Source: an uncultured Actinomyces sp.
GTDB lineage: Bacteria > Actinomycetota > Actinomycetes > Actinomycetales > Actinomycetaceae
Assembly: GCA_902773415.1 (NCBI GenBank)
Contig: CACYEE010000047.1
Location: forward strand, 1-14,072
Direction: 5' to 3'
Length of the DNA: 14,072 nucleotides
Position 1 is the stretch's first letter. Each line of letters begins with the position of its first letter. Shown here in pieces: positions 6,319 to 12,743 of the stretch. Below the pieces are notes generated by a model. That model had not been told where the DNA came from. It ran no database searches and saw only the letters and a list, made by a program, of their open reading frames with translations. The position numbers were made by a program, and so were the translations under genes.

Positions 6319-6331
6319 TGCTTGGCAAGCA
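6319..6331. promoter_or_regulatory. 13-nt palindrome in the divergent promoter region, possible operator
   Basis: TGCTTG-G-CAAGCA is a perfect inverted repeat around one central base. It lies just downstream of a possible minus-strand -10 (TATTCT, 6340-6345) for the stress-protein gene, where a repressor could block transcription. The regulator is unknown, and a chance palindrome is possible. The rest of the 231-nt gap (6274-6504) shows only promoter signals. Confidence 0.3.
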
Positions 6332-6470
6332 CCCATTCAAGAATACGTGGCACCAGTCACAATTATGTGCATTTTCGCAACTTCGAGGATTTCGGCACGA
6401 ACCGGCTTTGCAGCCAGGGCCGCCACTGCGATTTCCGCGCCGGCCTCGCGCAAGTCGGGACACCCTTCCT

Positions 6471-6498
6471 TGAAACGTTCCAGAACACGGTCTAGCCT
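6471..6498 (+). promoter_or_regulatory. Leaderless-type promoter of the VIT-family transporter gene
   Basis: TTGAAA (6471-6476; five of six match TTGACA) is separated by 16 nt from TAGCCT (6493-6498, fits TAnnnT). Six nt later comes the ATG at 6505. There is no Shine-Dalgarno sequence, so transcription very likely starts at or beside the start codon. This is the best-formed promoter in the window. Confidence 0.6.
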
Positions 6499-6504
6499 GA
6501 ATCC

Positions 6505-7218
6505 ATGACAACGGACACCGCAACTTCAGGCAAGGATTCGCGCCGAAACCTCGCCTCCAAGCTCAACTGGCTGCGTGCCGGCGTGCTCGGCGCAAACGAC
6601 GGCATCCTTTCGACGGCCGGAATCGTCGTCGGCGTCTCCGGCGCTGCCGTAGGCTCCCGAGCCCTTCTTGCCGCAGGCCTCGCGGGCATGATAGCCGGCG
6701 CGCTCTCGATGGCAGCAGGCGAATACGTCTCCGTTTCGACCCAAAGGGACACCGAGAAGGCTCGGCTTGCGCAGCAGCGCGACTTGCTCCGTGCCAATCC
6801 CGCCACCGAACTCGCCGCGCTTGCCGCCTCGATTCGCGAACAAGGCGTCGATGCTTCCCTCGCGTCGCAGGTTGCCGAACAGCTCACCGCCTCCGACGCG
6901 CTCGCAGCCCACGCCCGTTTTCGCCTCGGCGTCGACCCCGAAGGCCTCACGAATCCCTGGCACGCGGCAGCGGCGTCCTTCGTTTCCTTCCTTCTCGGAG
7001 CTGTCATTCCCCTCGCCGCCATCGTCCTCTCCCCCGCATCCGTCGCCGTCCCGCTCACGGTAGCCGCAGTGACGCTTTCCCTTGCGATGACCGGCTCCGT
7101 CTCCGCCCGTCTTGGCGAAGCACCCGTTTTTCGCGCCACCTTGCGAAACGTCGCCGGAGGCCTTCTTGCAATGGGAGTCACCTACTGGATCGGGGTGGCC
7201 TTCGCGAACTTCGCGTGA
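6505..7218 (+). CDS. VIT1/CCC1-family Fe2+/Mn2+ transporter
   Basis: 237 residues, integral membrane. The family exports or sequesters ferrous iron and manganese by proton antiport. Helix 1 (about 25-46) carries GVLGANDGILSTAGIVVGV, the family signature with Asn31-Asp32; helix 2 (about 52-74) ends in the hallmark SMAAGEYVSVSTQRD with Glu73. A soluble helical segment follows (about 82-145; EKARLAQQRDLL, ATELAALAASIREQGVD), equivalent to the cytosolic metal-binding region but with few Glu/His ligands. Helices 3-5 lie at about 155-175, 178-198 and 214-234. Length is normal (about 230-250). It is the only plus-strand gene, convergent with hisD and divergent from the stress-protein gene. Substrate (Fe or Mn) cannot be told from sequence. 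Confidence 0.92.
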   Translation: MTTDTATSGKDSRRNLASKLNWLRAGVLGANDGILSTAGIVVGVSGAAVGSRALLAAGLAGMIAGALSMAAGEYVSVSTQRDTEKARLAQQRDLLRANPATELAALAASIREQGVDASLASQVAEQLTASDALAAHARFRLGVDPEGLTNPWHAAAASFVSFLLGAVIPLAAIVLSPASVAVPLTVAAVTLSLAMTGSVSARLGEAPVFRATLRNVAGGLLAMGVTYWIGVAFANFA

Positions 7219-7227
7219 CAGCCGCAG

Positions 7228-7255
7228 CCTGCAAGCATCGAAGGACGATGGCAGG
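7228..7255. terminator. Weak hairpin between convergent transporter gene and hisD
   Basis: CCTGC-aag-CATCG-aagga-CGATG-GCAGG forms a 5+5 bp stem with a 3-nt bulge, between two converging genes. There is no U-tract on either strand. A two-way terminator is expected in this place, but the structure is modest. Confidence 0.3.
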
Positions 7256-7293
7256 CCCTGAGACGCCGGCGACCTGCCCGCCGCTCTTCCCGA

Positions 7294-8619
7294 TCAGCTC
7301 TCCAGCCGCACCTCGAGCGCCTCGGCATGGGCGGGAAGATCCTCGTCGCAGGCAAGCGTCGACAGCGGCGCATGCATCCGCGACATCGCCTCGCGCGTGT
7401 ATTCGATCTCCTGGACCGACTTGATGAATGCCATGACGTTGAGGCCCGATGCGAAGCGTGCCGTTCCCCCGGTGGGAAGAACATGGTTCGACCCGGCCAT
7501 GTAGTCCCCGAGAGGCACGGGATTGTAGGGGCCGACGAAGATTGCGCCGGCGTTGCGAATCCTTGCCGCATCCGCGTTCGCCGTCGCGGTCTGGATCTCC
7601 AGATGTTCGGCACCGTAAGCATTCGCCGCCTCGATCGCCGCATCCATCGTCGCAAGAAGAACGATCGCCGACTGAGGCCCCGCCAGCGCGGTCCGCACAC
7701 GCTCGGCATGCTTCGTCTCCCCGGCGCGACGCTCGATTGCGGCGTCGACGGCGTCTGCAAGTTCCTGCGAATCCGTAAAGAGCACCGCGGCAGCCTGCGG
7801 ATCGTGCTCGGCCTGGGAAACCATGTCGGCGGCAACGAACTCCGGGTTCGCCTGCGCGTCGGCCACGATTCCGATCTCCGTCGGTCCCGCCTCCGCGTCG
7901 ATTCCGACGACGCCTCGCACGGCCCGCTTTGCGGCCGCCACGTAGATATTGCCGGGACCTGTCACGACGTCAACCGGCTCGCACAGCAGCTCGCCGTCGC
8001 TCGTGCCGGGTTCTCCGCAAGCGCCATAGGCGAACATCGCGATTGCCTGGGCGCCGCCGACGGCGTACACCTCGTCGATGCCCAGAAGATGGCACGCAGC
8101 GAGAATCGTGGGGTGAGGAAGACCCCCGTTGGCCTTCTGGGGCGGCGACGCAAGCGCAATCCGGCCCACCCCCGCCACCTGGGCCGCGCACACGTTCATG
8201 ATGACCGACGACGGGTAGACCGCAAGCCCTCCCGGAACATACAGGCCGACACGTTCAACCGGAATCCACCGCTGGCGGACCACTCCGCCCGGCATGATCT
8301 CGACCTCGGAATCCTTCGGAAGCTGGATTGCGTGCCCCTTGCGGTTATGCGAAATCGAAATCTCAAGCGCCTCGCGCAACCCCGAATCGAGCGATTCGGC
8401 CGCGGCCCGCAACGCTTCGGCAGGAACGCGAAGATGCTCGGGGCGCACGCCGTCGAAACGTTCGGAGAGGTCACGAAGCGCAGCCGCTCCCCGCTCGCGC
8501 ACATCGTCGACAATGGGGCGCACGGAATCGAGCGCCGCCTCGACGTCAAGCTCGGCGCGAGGCAGGCACTGGGCGATGGGACCGGCAACGCCGGCACGCA
8601 GGTCGATACGGTTGAGCAT
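7294..8619 (-). CDS. hisD: Histidinol dehydrogenase
   Basis: 441 residues, Zn- and NAD-dependent; it oxidises histidinol to histidine in two steps, the end of the pathway. Visible marks: GLYVPGGLAVYPSSVIMN (125-142), VYAVGGAQAIA (184-194), VTGPGNIYV (219-227), AGPTEI (244-249), zinc ligands expected at Gln269 and His272 (SQAEHDPQA), Asp372 (PLGDYMAGSNHVLPTGG) and His431, and the catalytic Glu338-His339 pair in GAEHLEI. Length and motifs are normal and no lesion is visible. The usual actinobacterial order has hisC directly after hisD; here two unrelated genes intervene, so hisD is a single-gene unit with its own leaderless-type promoter. Confidence 0.96.
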   Translation of the reverse strand: MLNRIDLRAGVAGPIAQCLPRAELDVEAALDSVRPIVDDVRERGAAALRDLSERFDGVRPEHLRVPAEALRAAAESLDSGLREALEISISHNRKGHAIQLPKDSEVEIMPGGVVRQRWIPVERVGLYVPGGLAVYPSSVIMNVCAAQVAGVGRIALASPPQKANGGLPHPTILAACHLLGIDEVYAVGGAQAIAMFAYGACGEPGTSDGELLCEPVDVVTGPGNIYVAAAKRAVRGVVGIDAEAGPTEIGIVADAQANPEFVAADMVSQAEHDPQAAAVLFTDSQELADAVDAAIERRAGETKHAERVRTALAGPQSAIVLLATMDAAIEAANAYGAEHLEIQTATANADAARIRNAGAIFVGPYNPVPLGDYMAGSNHVLPTGGTARFASGLNVMAFIKSVQEIEYTREAMSRMHAPLSTLACDEDLPAHAEALEVRLES

Positions 8620-8625
8620 GTCCCC

Positions 8626-8631
8626 ATTCTA
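8626..8631 (-). promoter_or_regulatory. Leaderless-type -10 box of hisD
   Basis: Minus-strand TAGAAT lies exactly 6 nt upstream of the hisD ATG at 8619, the distance that puts the transcription start on the start codon. No convincing -35 is seen 16-18 nt upstream. GGGG follows the box, but it is too close to the ATG to act as a Shine-Dalgarno sequence. Confidence 0.45.
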
Positions 8632-8675
8632 TGCCCGCCCCGGCCCCGGCTCGCCACCCGGCCGCCTGACGGAAG

Positions 8676-8688
8676 GGCCACGATGGCC
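8676..8688 (-). terminator. Short hairpin after uppS, weak terminator candidate
   Basis: GGCCA-CGA-TGGCC on the plus strand (5-bp perfect stem, 3-nt loop), 18-30 nt after the uppS stop and upstream of the hisD promoter. No U-tract, so termination strength is doubtful. Confidence 0.25.
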
Positions 8689-8705
8689 GCCGAAACACTG
8701 CCCTG

Positions 8706-9494
8706 TCAGGACGGCGGCGAGACCTTCTCGACAGCTCCGCCGAATCTCCGGTCGCGTCGCGCATAGGACTCGCAGGCCTTCCACAGTTCGCGCCGGTCGA
8801 ACTCGGGCCACGGGAGCTCGGAAAAGAACAGTTCCGCGTAGGCCGATTCCCACATGAGGAAGTTCGAGGTTCGCTGCTCTCCCCCGGTCCGGATGAAAAG
8901 ATCGACATCGTTCATGTGCGGGGCGTACAGATACCGGCCCACGGTACGCTCGGTGATGCCTCCGGGCGAAAGACGGCCTGCGGCGACATCTTCGGCAATC
9001 GCGCGCATCGCGTCGGCGATTTCCGCGCGTCCGCCATAGTTGATCGCGAGATTCAAGGTGAGCTTCGTGTTGTCCTTCGTCAGCTCTTCGGCCTCGCGCA
9101 GTTCCTTGAGCACCGATTTCCAGAGTTTCGGCTTGCGTCCAATCCACCTCACGCGAACTCCCCACGAATCGAGGTCGTCACGCTGGTTTCGCAGAACCTG
9201 CCGCGAAAAGCCCATGATGAAGCGCACTTCGGCAGGAGACCGTTTCCAGTTTTCGGTCGAGAAGGCGTATGCGGAGATTTCCTTGACGCCGATTTCGAGG
9301 CACCCTGCGATGACATCCATGAGCGTCGCCTCGCCGACCCTGTGCCCTTCGGTGCGCGGCAGGCCGCGGGCGTTCGCCCAGCGCCCGTTTCCGTCCATGA
9401 CGACGGCGACGTGGGAAGGCACGAGGGCGGAATCGAGCGCGGGAGGGTGCACCCCGGACGGGTGCGGCGGCGGGCAGACGGGATTCGGTGTCAT
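8706..9494 (-). CDS. uppS: Isoprenyl (undecaprenyl/decaprenyl) diphosphate synthase, cis-type
   Basis: 262 residues from the ATG at 9494. It lengthens farnesyl or geranyl diphosphate with isopentenyl diphosphate in cis configuration, making the lipid carrier for peptidoglycan. Marks: HVAVVMDGNGRWA with catalytic Asp34, TEGHRVGE, YAFSTENWKRSP, NLAINYGGRAEI, and DLFIRTGGEQRTSNFLMW with the C-terminal pyrophosphate-binding Arg residues; all key parts are present. The frame is open to an ATG at 9626, 9 nt after recO with GAGG at the recO stop, which would add 44 residues. I prefer 9494 because the extension uses AGG, AGA, TTG and TCT codons, rare in the neighbours, while TPNPVCPPPHPSG looks like a normal start region. 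The start remains uncertain. It probably forms a unit with leuA and recO. Confidence 0.95.
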   Translation of the reverse strand: MTPNPVCPPPHPSGVHPPALDSALVPSHVAVVMDGNGRWANARGLPRTEGHRVGEATLMDVIAGCLEIGVKEISAYAFSTENWKRSPAEVRFIMGFSRQVLRNQRDDLDSWGVRVRWIGRKPKLWKSVLKELREAEELTKDNTKLTLNLAINYGGRAEIADAMRAIAEDVAAGRLSPGGITERTVGRYLYAPHMNDVDLFIRTGGEQRTSNFLMWESAYAELFFSELPWPEFDRRELWKACESYARRDRRFGGAVEKVSPPS

Positions 9495-9635
9495 GTCCCC
9501 CAGTCTTCCAGACAGTCGGGCGACGCGCGGCGAATCGGCCGGCCATGTGCGCAATCCCCGCCTCGCGAACGGATTGGGGACGGGGCGAATCTCGTTCAAA
9601 CGGACGAAAACGACCCGTCCCCGCATCGTTCATCC

Positions 9636-10385
9636 TCAAGTCGGCCCGGTGGACTGGCGAAAGTCGTTCATCGGGCGAAGGGCGCGCAGGTCGTGTTCCA
9701 TCTGCCAGCGGAGGAAGGCCTTGACGAGGGAATCGGCTTCGTAGCGAACACGTTCGGTCGCAGCATCCGCCGTCTGCCACTCTCCCGACAGCAGCGAGCC
9801 AAGAAGCGACACCGTCTGCGAACGCGGGTAGGTTGCCCGCGCACCGGCACAGTCGACACACACCATGCCTCCCGCCTGGACATCGAAGCCGACGGGCGGG
9901 GCCGCTCCGCATTGGGCGCATTCGTAGACGGAGAGCGCCCAGCCGGCCGCCGCCAGCGCCCGCAGCGCATACGAGCCGAAGACGAGGCGTTCGTCATGGG
10001 CGTGGGTCACGAGCGCATGCGTCGCCCCGAGCAGGAGAAGAAACTGTTCCTCGGCAGGCTCGCCCTCGATCGGGCTCAGCCTGTCGGCCACTTCGAGCAT
10101 CGCGGAAGCGACTGCGTAGACGGACAGGTCGCGCATGAGCCCCTTCGCATAGGGCGTGATCGTGACCACCTCGGTCACATGGTCGAAAGTCTTGCCGCGA
10201 TAGAGCTGGACATCGACGAATTCCGCAGGTTCGAGCCGTGCCCCGAAACGGGACTTCGGACGCCGAATCCCCTTCGCAACCGAACGTGTCTTCCCGTGGC
10301 GGCGCGTCAGAAGCGTGACGATGCGATCGGCTTCGCCCAGGTTCTGGTTGCGAAGCACGATCGCCTCGTCACGGTACGTCTTCAT
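9636..10385 (-). CDS. recO: DNA repair protein RecO
   Basis: 249 residues. RecO anneals SSB-coated single strands and helps load RecA at gaps (RecFOR pathway). The N-terminal OB-fold is typical: YRDEAIVLRNQNLGEADRIV, TLLTRRHGKTRSVAKGIRRP, FGARLEPAEFVDVQLYRGK. The C-terminal helical part has a zinc site with Cys156-x2-Cys159 (CAQC) and Cys176-x2-Cys179 (CVDC), as in many Gram-positive RecO proteins. Length is normal. It begins 27 nt after leuA with no clear Shine-Dalgarno sequence, and ends 141 nt before the chosen uppS start. The link to leuA is one of place only; RecO would then also fall under the leucine attenuator unless it has its own promoter. Confidence 0.94.
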   Translation of the reverse strand: MKTYRDEAIVLRNQNLGEADRIVTLLTRRHGKTRSVAKGIRRPKSRFGARLEPAEFVDVQLYRGKTFDHVTEVVTITPYAKGLMRDLSVYAVASAMLEVADRLSPIEGEPAEEQFLLLLGATHALVTHAHDERLVFGSYALRALAAAGWALSVYECAQCGAAPPVGFDVQAGGMVCVDCAGARATYPRSQTVSLLGSLLSGEWQTADAATERVRYEADSLVKAFLRWQMEHDLRALRPMNDFRQSTGPT

Positions 10386-10412
10386 CGGTGCCGTGCCCGC
10401 GCACGCCGAAGC

Positions 10413-12176
10413 TCAGCGGTGGGCACGGTTGACTGCGGAAATGATCGCCTTGAAGGAGGCGCGCATCGTCGACGGGTCGATTCCGCAGCCCCACAGCACC
10501 TGCCCGTCGACCTCGCATTCGACGTAGCAGGCTGCAGTCGCGTCGCCGCCGGAAGACAGCGCGTGCTCGGCATAGTCGAGGACGTGAACGTCGCCGTTGA
10601 TCTGCCGCATTGCCTGGACGAAGGCATCAATCGGGCCGTTGCCGCGCGCGGCGAGAGTATGCTCTTCGCCTGCCCCGTTGTCCAGAACCGTCGCCGTCAG
10701 CACCGAATCGTCGCCTTCTCCGCCGTGGGTGACGGTTGTCGAAACGAGCGAATACCTGCCCCACGGCTCGAGCCCTTCGGCTTCCGTGTACGGCAGATAC
10801 TCGTCGGCGAAAATCCTCCACAGAACGTCGGCCGTGATTTCGCCTCCGAACTGGTCGGTGTGGCGCTGGATGATTCTCGACAGCTCGACCTGCATGCGGC
10901 GAGGAAGGTCGAGATGGCGCGTGGTCTGGAGCAGGTAGGCGACGCCGCCCTTGCCGGACTGCGAGTTCACGCGCACGACGGCCTCGTAGGAGCGGCCGAG
11001 ATCTTGCGGATCGATCGGAATGTAGGGAAGCTCCCACGGTACGGCGTTCTCGTCGCCGCCGGCCGCCCGCACCTTCTCCTCGCGGTCGGCAAAGCCTTTC
11101 TTGATGGCGTCCTGATGCGATCCCGAGAAGGACGTGTAGACGAGATCGCCCGCGTACGGCGCACGCGGTCCGACATCCATGCGGGTGCAGTATTCGACGA
11201 CATGACGGATCTCGTCGATATTCGACAGGTCGAGCATCGGGTCGACGCCCTGCGTATACAGATTGAGCGCAAGCGTGACAAGATCGACGTTTCCGGTGCG
11301 TTCGCCCTGCCCGAAAAGGCAGCCTTCGACGCGGTCGGCCCCTGCCATCATCGCAAGTTCCGCAGTGGCGATTCCGGTGCCCCGGTCGTTGTGGTTGTGG
11401 GCCGAGAGGGCGATGTGCTCGCGCCGCGACAGATGCCGGCTCATGTATTCGATCTGGTCGGCGTACACGTTCGGCGTGCAGCGTTCGACGGTTGTCGGCA
11501 GGTTGAGAATGATCTCGCGGCCAGGCCCGGGCTGCCACACGTCCATGACCGCTTCGCAGACCTCAAGGGCGAAATCGAGTTCCGTGTCGACGAAGATTTC
11601 GGGCGAATATTCAAAGCCGACGACCGTGTCCTCCCCGATGGTCTTCTCGAGGTAGGACGTCACTTCCTGGGCGCCGGCGACGGCGAGCTGGCGTGTCGCC
11701 TCGCGATCGTTGTGGAATACGACGCGACGGAACAGCGGCGAGGTCGCGTTGTAGAGGTGGACGGTGGCGCGAGGCATTCCCTCAAGCGCTTCGACGGTCT
11801 TGTGGATGATTTCCGGCCGGGACTGCGTGAGGACGGAAATGGTGACGTCTTTGGCAATTGCGTCGTCCTCGACGAGGGCGCGGCAGAAATCGAAATCGGC
11901 CTGGGAAGCCGCCGGAAAGCCGATCTCGATTTCCTTGAGGCCCATCTTCACAAGCAGGTCGAACATCTTGCGCTTGCGTTTCGGGTCCATCGGCTCGATC
12001 AGGGCCTGGTTGCCGTCGCGCAGGTCGGTCGAAAGCCAACGCGGGGCCTTTTCGATGCGCTTCGATGGCCATGTACGGTCGGGAAGGACGACGGGGTTGA
12101 CGTCAAGGAAGGGACGGTACTTCACGTACGGCATTCCCGACGACTGCTGCCGATTGGCGAATCCGCTGGTTCTCAT
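10413..12176 (-). CDS. leuA: 2-isopropylmalate synthase (type 2, long form)
   Basis: 587 residues. It condenses acetyl-CoA with 2-oxoisovalerate, the first committed step of leucine synthesis. Catalytic TIM barrel: STDLRDGNQALIEPM with metal ligand Asp54, IEIGFPAASQADFDF, SAHNHNDRGTG with His260 and His262, and GERTGN with Asn296. NSQSGKGGVAYLL marks the subdomain region, and the ~150 C-terminal residues form the allosteric leucine-binding domain (GNGPIDAFVQAM, VLDYAEHALSSGGDATAACY). YRPF and RTWP near the N-terminus are usual in actinobacterial LeuA. The start ATG at 12176 has AGAGGA 7 nt upstream (12184-12189). Feedback inhibition by leucine is family knowledge; transcription control by attenuation is supported by the leader just upstream. 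Confidence 0.97.
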   Translation of the reverse strand: MRTSGFANRQQSSGMPYVKYRPFLDVNPVVLPDRTWPSKRIEKAPRWLSTDLRDGNQALIEPMDPKRKRKMFDLLVKMGLKEIEIGFPAASQADFDFCRALVEDDAIAKDVTISVLTQSRPEIIHKTVEALEGMPRATVHLYNATSPLFRRVVFHNDREATRQLAVAGAQEVTSYLEKTIGEDTVVGFEYSPEIFVDTELDFALEVCEAVMDVWQPGPGREIILNLPTTVERCTPNVYADQIEYMSRHLSRREHIALSAHNHNDRGTGIATAELAMMAGADRVEGCLFGQGERTGNVDLVTLALNLYTQGVDPMLDLSNIDEIRHVVEYCTRMDVGPRAPYAGDLVYTSFSGSHQDAIKKGFADREEKVRAAGGDENAVPWELPYIPIDPQDLGRSYEAVVRVNSQSGKGGVAYLLQTTRHLDLPRRMQVELSRIIQRHTDQFGGEITADVLWRIFADEYLPYTEAEGLEPWGRYSLVSTTVTHGGEGDDSVLTATVLDNGAGEEHTLAARGNGPIDAFVQAMRQINGDVHVLDYAEHALSSGGDATAACYVECEVDGQVLWGCGIDPSTMRASFKAIISAVNRAHR

Positions 12177-12219
12177 TGCTCATTCCTCTCATGCGAGCCT
12201 GGTCAGATGGCCGGGCATG

Positions 12220-12265
12220 AAAAAGCCGGCCTTGGGAGGCTTTGGCTTTGCAGCTCCCGGCCGGC
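12220..12265 (-). terminator. Attenuator terminator of leuA
   Basis: On the minus strand, GCCGGCC-GGGAG pairs with CTCCC-(AA bulge)-GGCCGGC: 12 bp, 15-nt loop, directly followed by TTTTT (12220-12224). This is a classical intrinsic terminator. It lies between the leucine leader peptide and leuA, 43 nt before the leuA start. An upstream segment GGCCGGC (12291-12297, just after the leader peptide stop) can pair with the 5' arm over at least 7 nt and would act as antiterminator when ribosomes stall at the Leu codons. Confidence 0.82.
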
Positions 12266-12297
12266 ATTGCGCTTACCCGCGACTCAGGGGGCCGGCC

Positions 12298-12348
12298 TTA
12301 ACGGACCCTGGTGCGGCTGATAAGCAGCAGAAGCTCGATCGCGTTCAT
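12298..12348 (-). CDS. leuL: Leucine leader peptide (attenuation)
   Basis: 16-codon ORF, MNAIELLLLISRTRVR, with four consecutive Leu codons (CTT CTG CTG CTT) and an Ile codon next to them. It starts 4 nt after the secG stop, with GGAG 9 nt upstream inside the end of secG. Its TAA is followed at once by the GGCCGGCC antiterminator segment and, further on, by the terminator hairpin. This is the known logic of leuA attenuation: low charged tRNA-Leu stalls the ribosome, the antiterminator forms and leuA is transcribed. Too short for standard gene finding; composition and position make it convincing. The symbol is given by analogy. Confidence 0.82.
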   Translation of the reverse strand: MNAIELLLLISRTRVR

Positions 12349-12352
12349 TCGG

Positions 12353-12598
12353 TCATGCTCCGAACTTCACCATGATGCCAATCGCAACGACAACGGCAAA
12401 CCACACGAACGCCACGCCGACGGTGATGCGGTTGAGGTTGCGTTCGGCGACGCCCGAGGATCGCATCGTCGTGGAAATGCCGCCTCCGAACATGTCGGAG
12501 ATGCCGCCCCCCTTGCCCTTGTGGAGCAGAATCGAGAGCACGAGAAGCACGCTCGTGATGACGAGCAGAACCTCGCAGATAACCATGTCAATTCCCAC
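12353..12598 (-). CDS. secG: Preprotein translocase subunit SecG
   Basis: 81 residues from a GTG at 12598, chosen because AAAGGA (12605-12610) lies 6 nt upstream. An in-frame ATG at 12586 would give 77 residues but has a poorer site, and the longer open frame to 12661 runs through the promoter and spacer. SecG is a small membrane partner of SecYE that assists SecA-driven export. Two membrane helices (about 5-25 and 57-77) flank the conserved loop HKGKGGGISDMFGGG (26-40), the family signature. It sits after tpiA as in many actinobacteria, but the hairpin and promoter between them suggest its own transcript, which then runs into the leucine leader. Confidence 0.93.
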   Translation of the reverse strand: MGIDMVICEVLLVITSVLLVLSILLHKGKGGGISDMFGGGISTTMRSSGVAERNLNRITVGVAFVWFAVVVAIGIMVKFGA

Positions 12599-12664
12599 GA
12601 TGCGTCCTTTCGTTTGACCGGGGCGCGCCGCCGCTTTCGCTGTCTGGCGCGCACAACGCAATCC

Positions 12665-12692
12665 ATCTTAACGAAAACGTGCGGGCACGCAA
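12665..12692 (-). promoter_or_regulatory. Promoter candidate for secG
   Basis: Minus-strand TTGCGT (12687-12692), 16-nt spacer, TAAGAT (12665-12670, fits TAnnnT). Transcription would start near 12658, about 60 nt before the secG GTG. The -35 and spacer lie inside the tpiA terminator hairpin, so terminator and promoter DNA are shared. Confidence 0.42.
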
Positions 12693-12713
12693 CGTCAGCG
12701 CACCCGCACGTTT
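12675..12713 (-). terminator. Strong hairpin after tpiA
   Basis: AAACGTGCGGG and CCCGCACGTTT form a perfect 11-bp stem around 17 nt, in which GC-rich inner bases may pair further. It begins about 30 nt after the tpiA stop. On the minus strand the 3' arm ends in TTTT followed by CGTT, a short U-rich end. Likely the terminator of the glycolytic operon, at least partial. Confidence 0.65.
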
Positions 12714-12727
12714 CGCAAATCACTTAA

Positions 12728-12741
12728 GCAGGCATGCCTGC
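12728..12741. repeat. 14-nt perfect palindrome next to the tpiA stop
   Basis: GCAGGCATGCCTGC is fully self-complementary and starts 2 nt beyond the tpiA stop codon. With no loop it makes a poor RNA hairpin; it could be a protein-binding site or chance. Confidence 0.3.
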
Positions 12742-12743
12742 CG

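Noticed and set aside
6274..6504. DosR-type or Fur-type operator for the stress protein/transporter pair
   Set aside because: No sequence close to the GGGAC-centred DosR consensus or an AT-rich Fur box; only the unrelated TGCTTGGCAAGCA palindrome is present.
7327..8766. 479-codon plus-strand open frame over hisD
   Set aside because: Antisense to a complete histidinol dehydrogenase; Arg/His-rich translation with no family pattern.
8916..12320. Very long plus-strand open frame of 1134 codons antisense to leuA, recO and uppS
   Set aside because: It mirrors genes with full catalytic motifs on the minus strand. Its translation is Arg/Gly/Asp/Val-rich without domains, as expected for an antisense frame kept open by GC-rich third positions.
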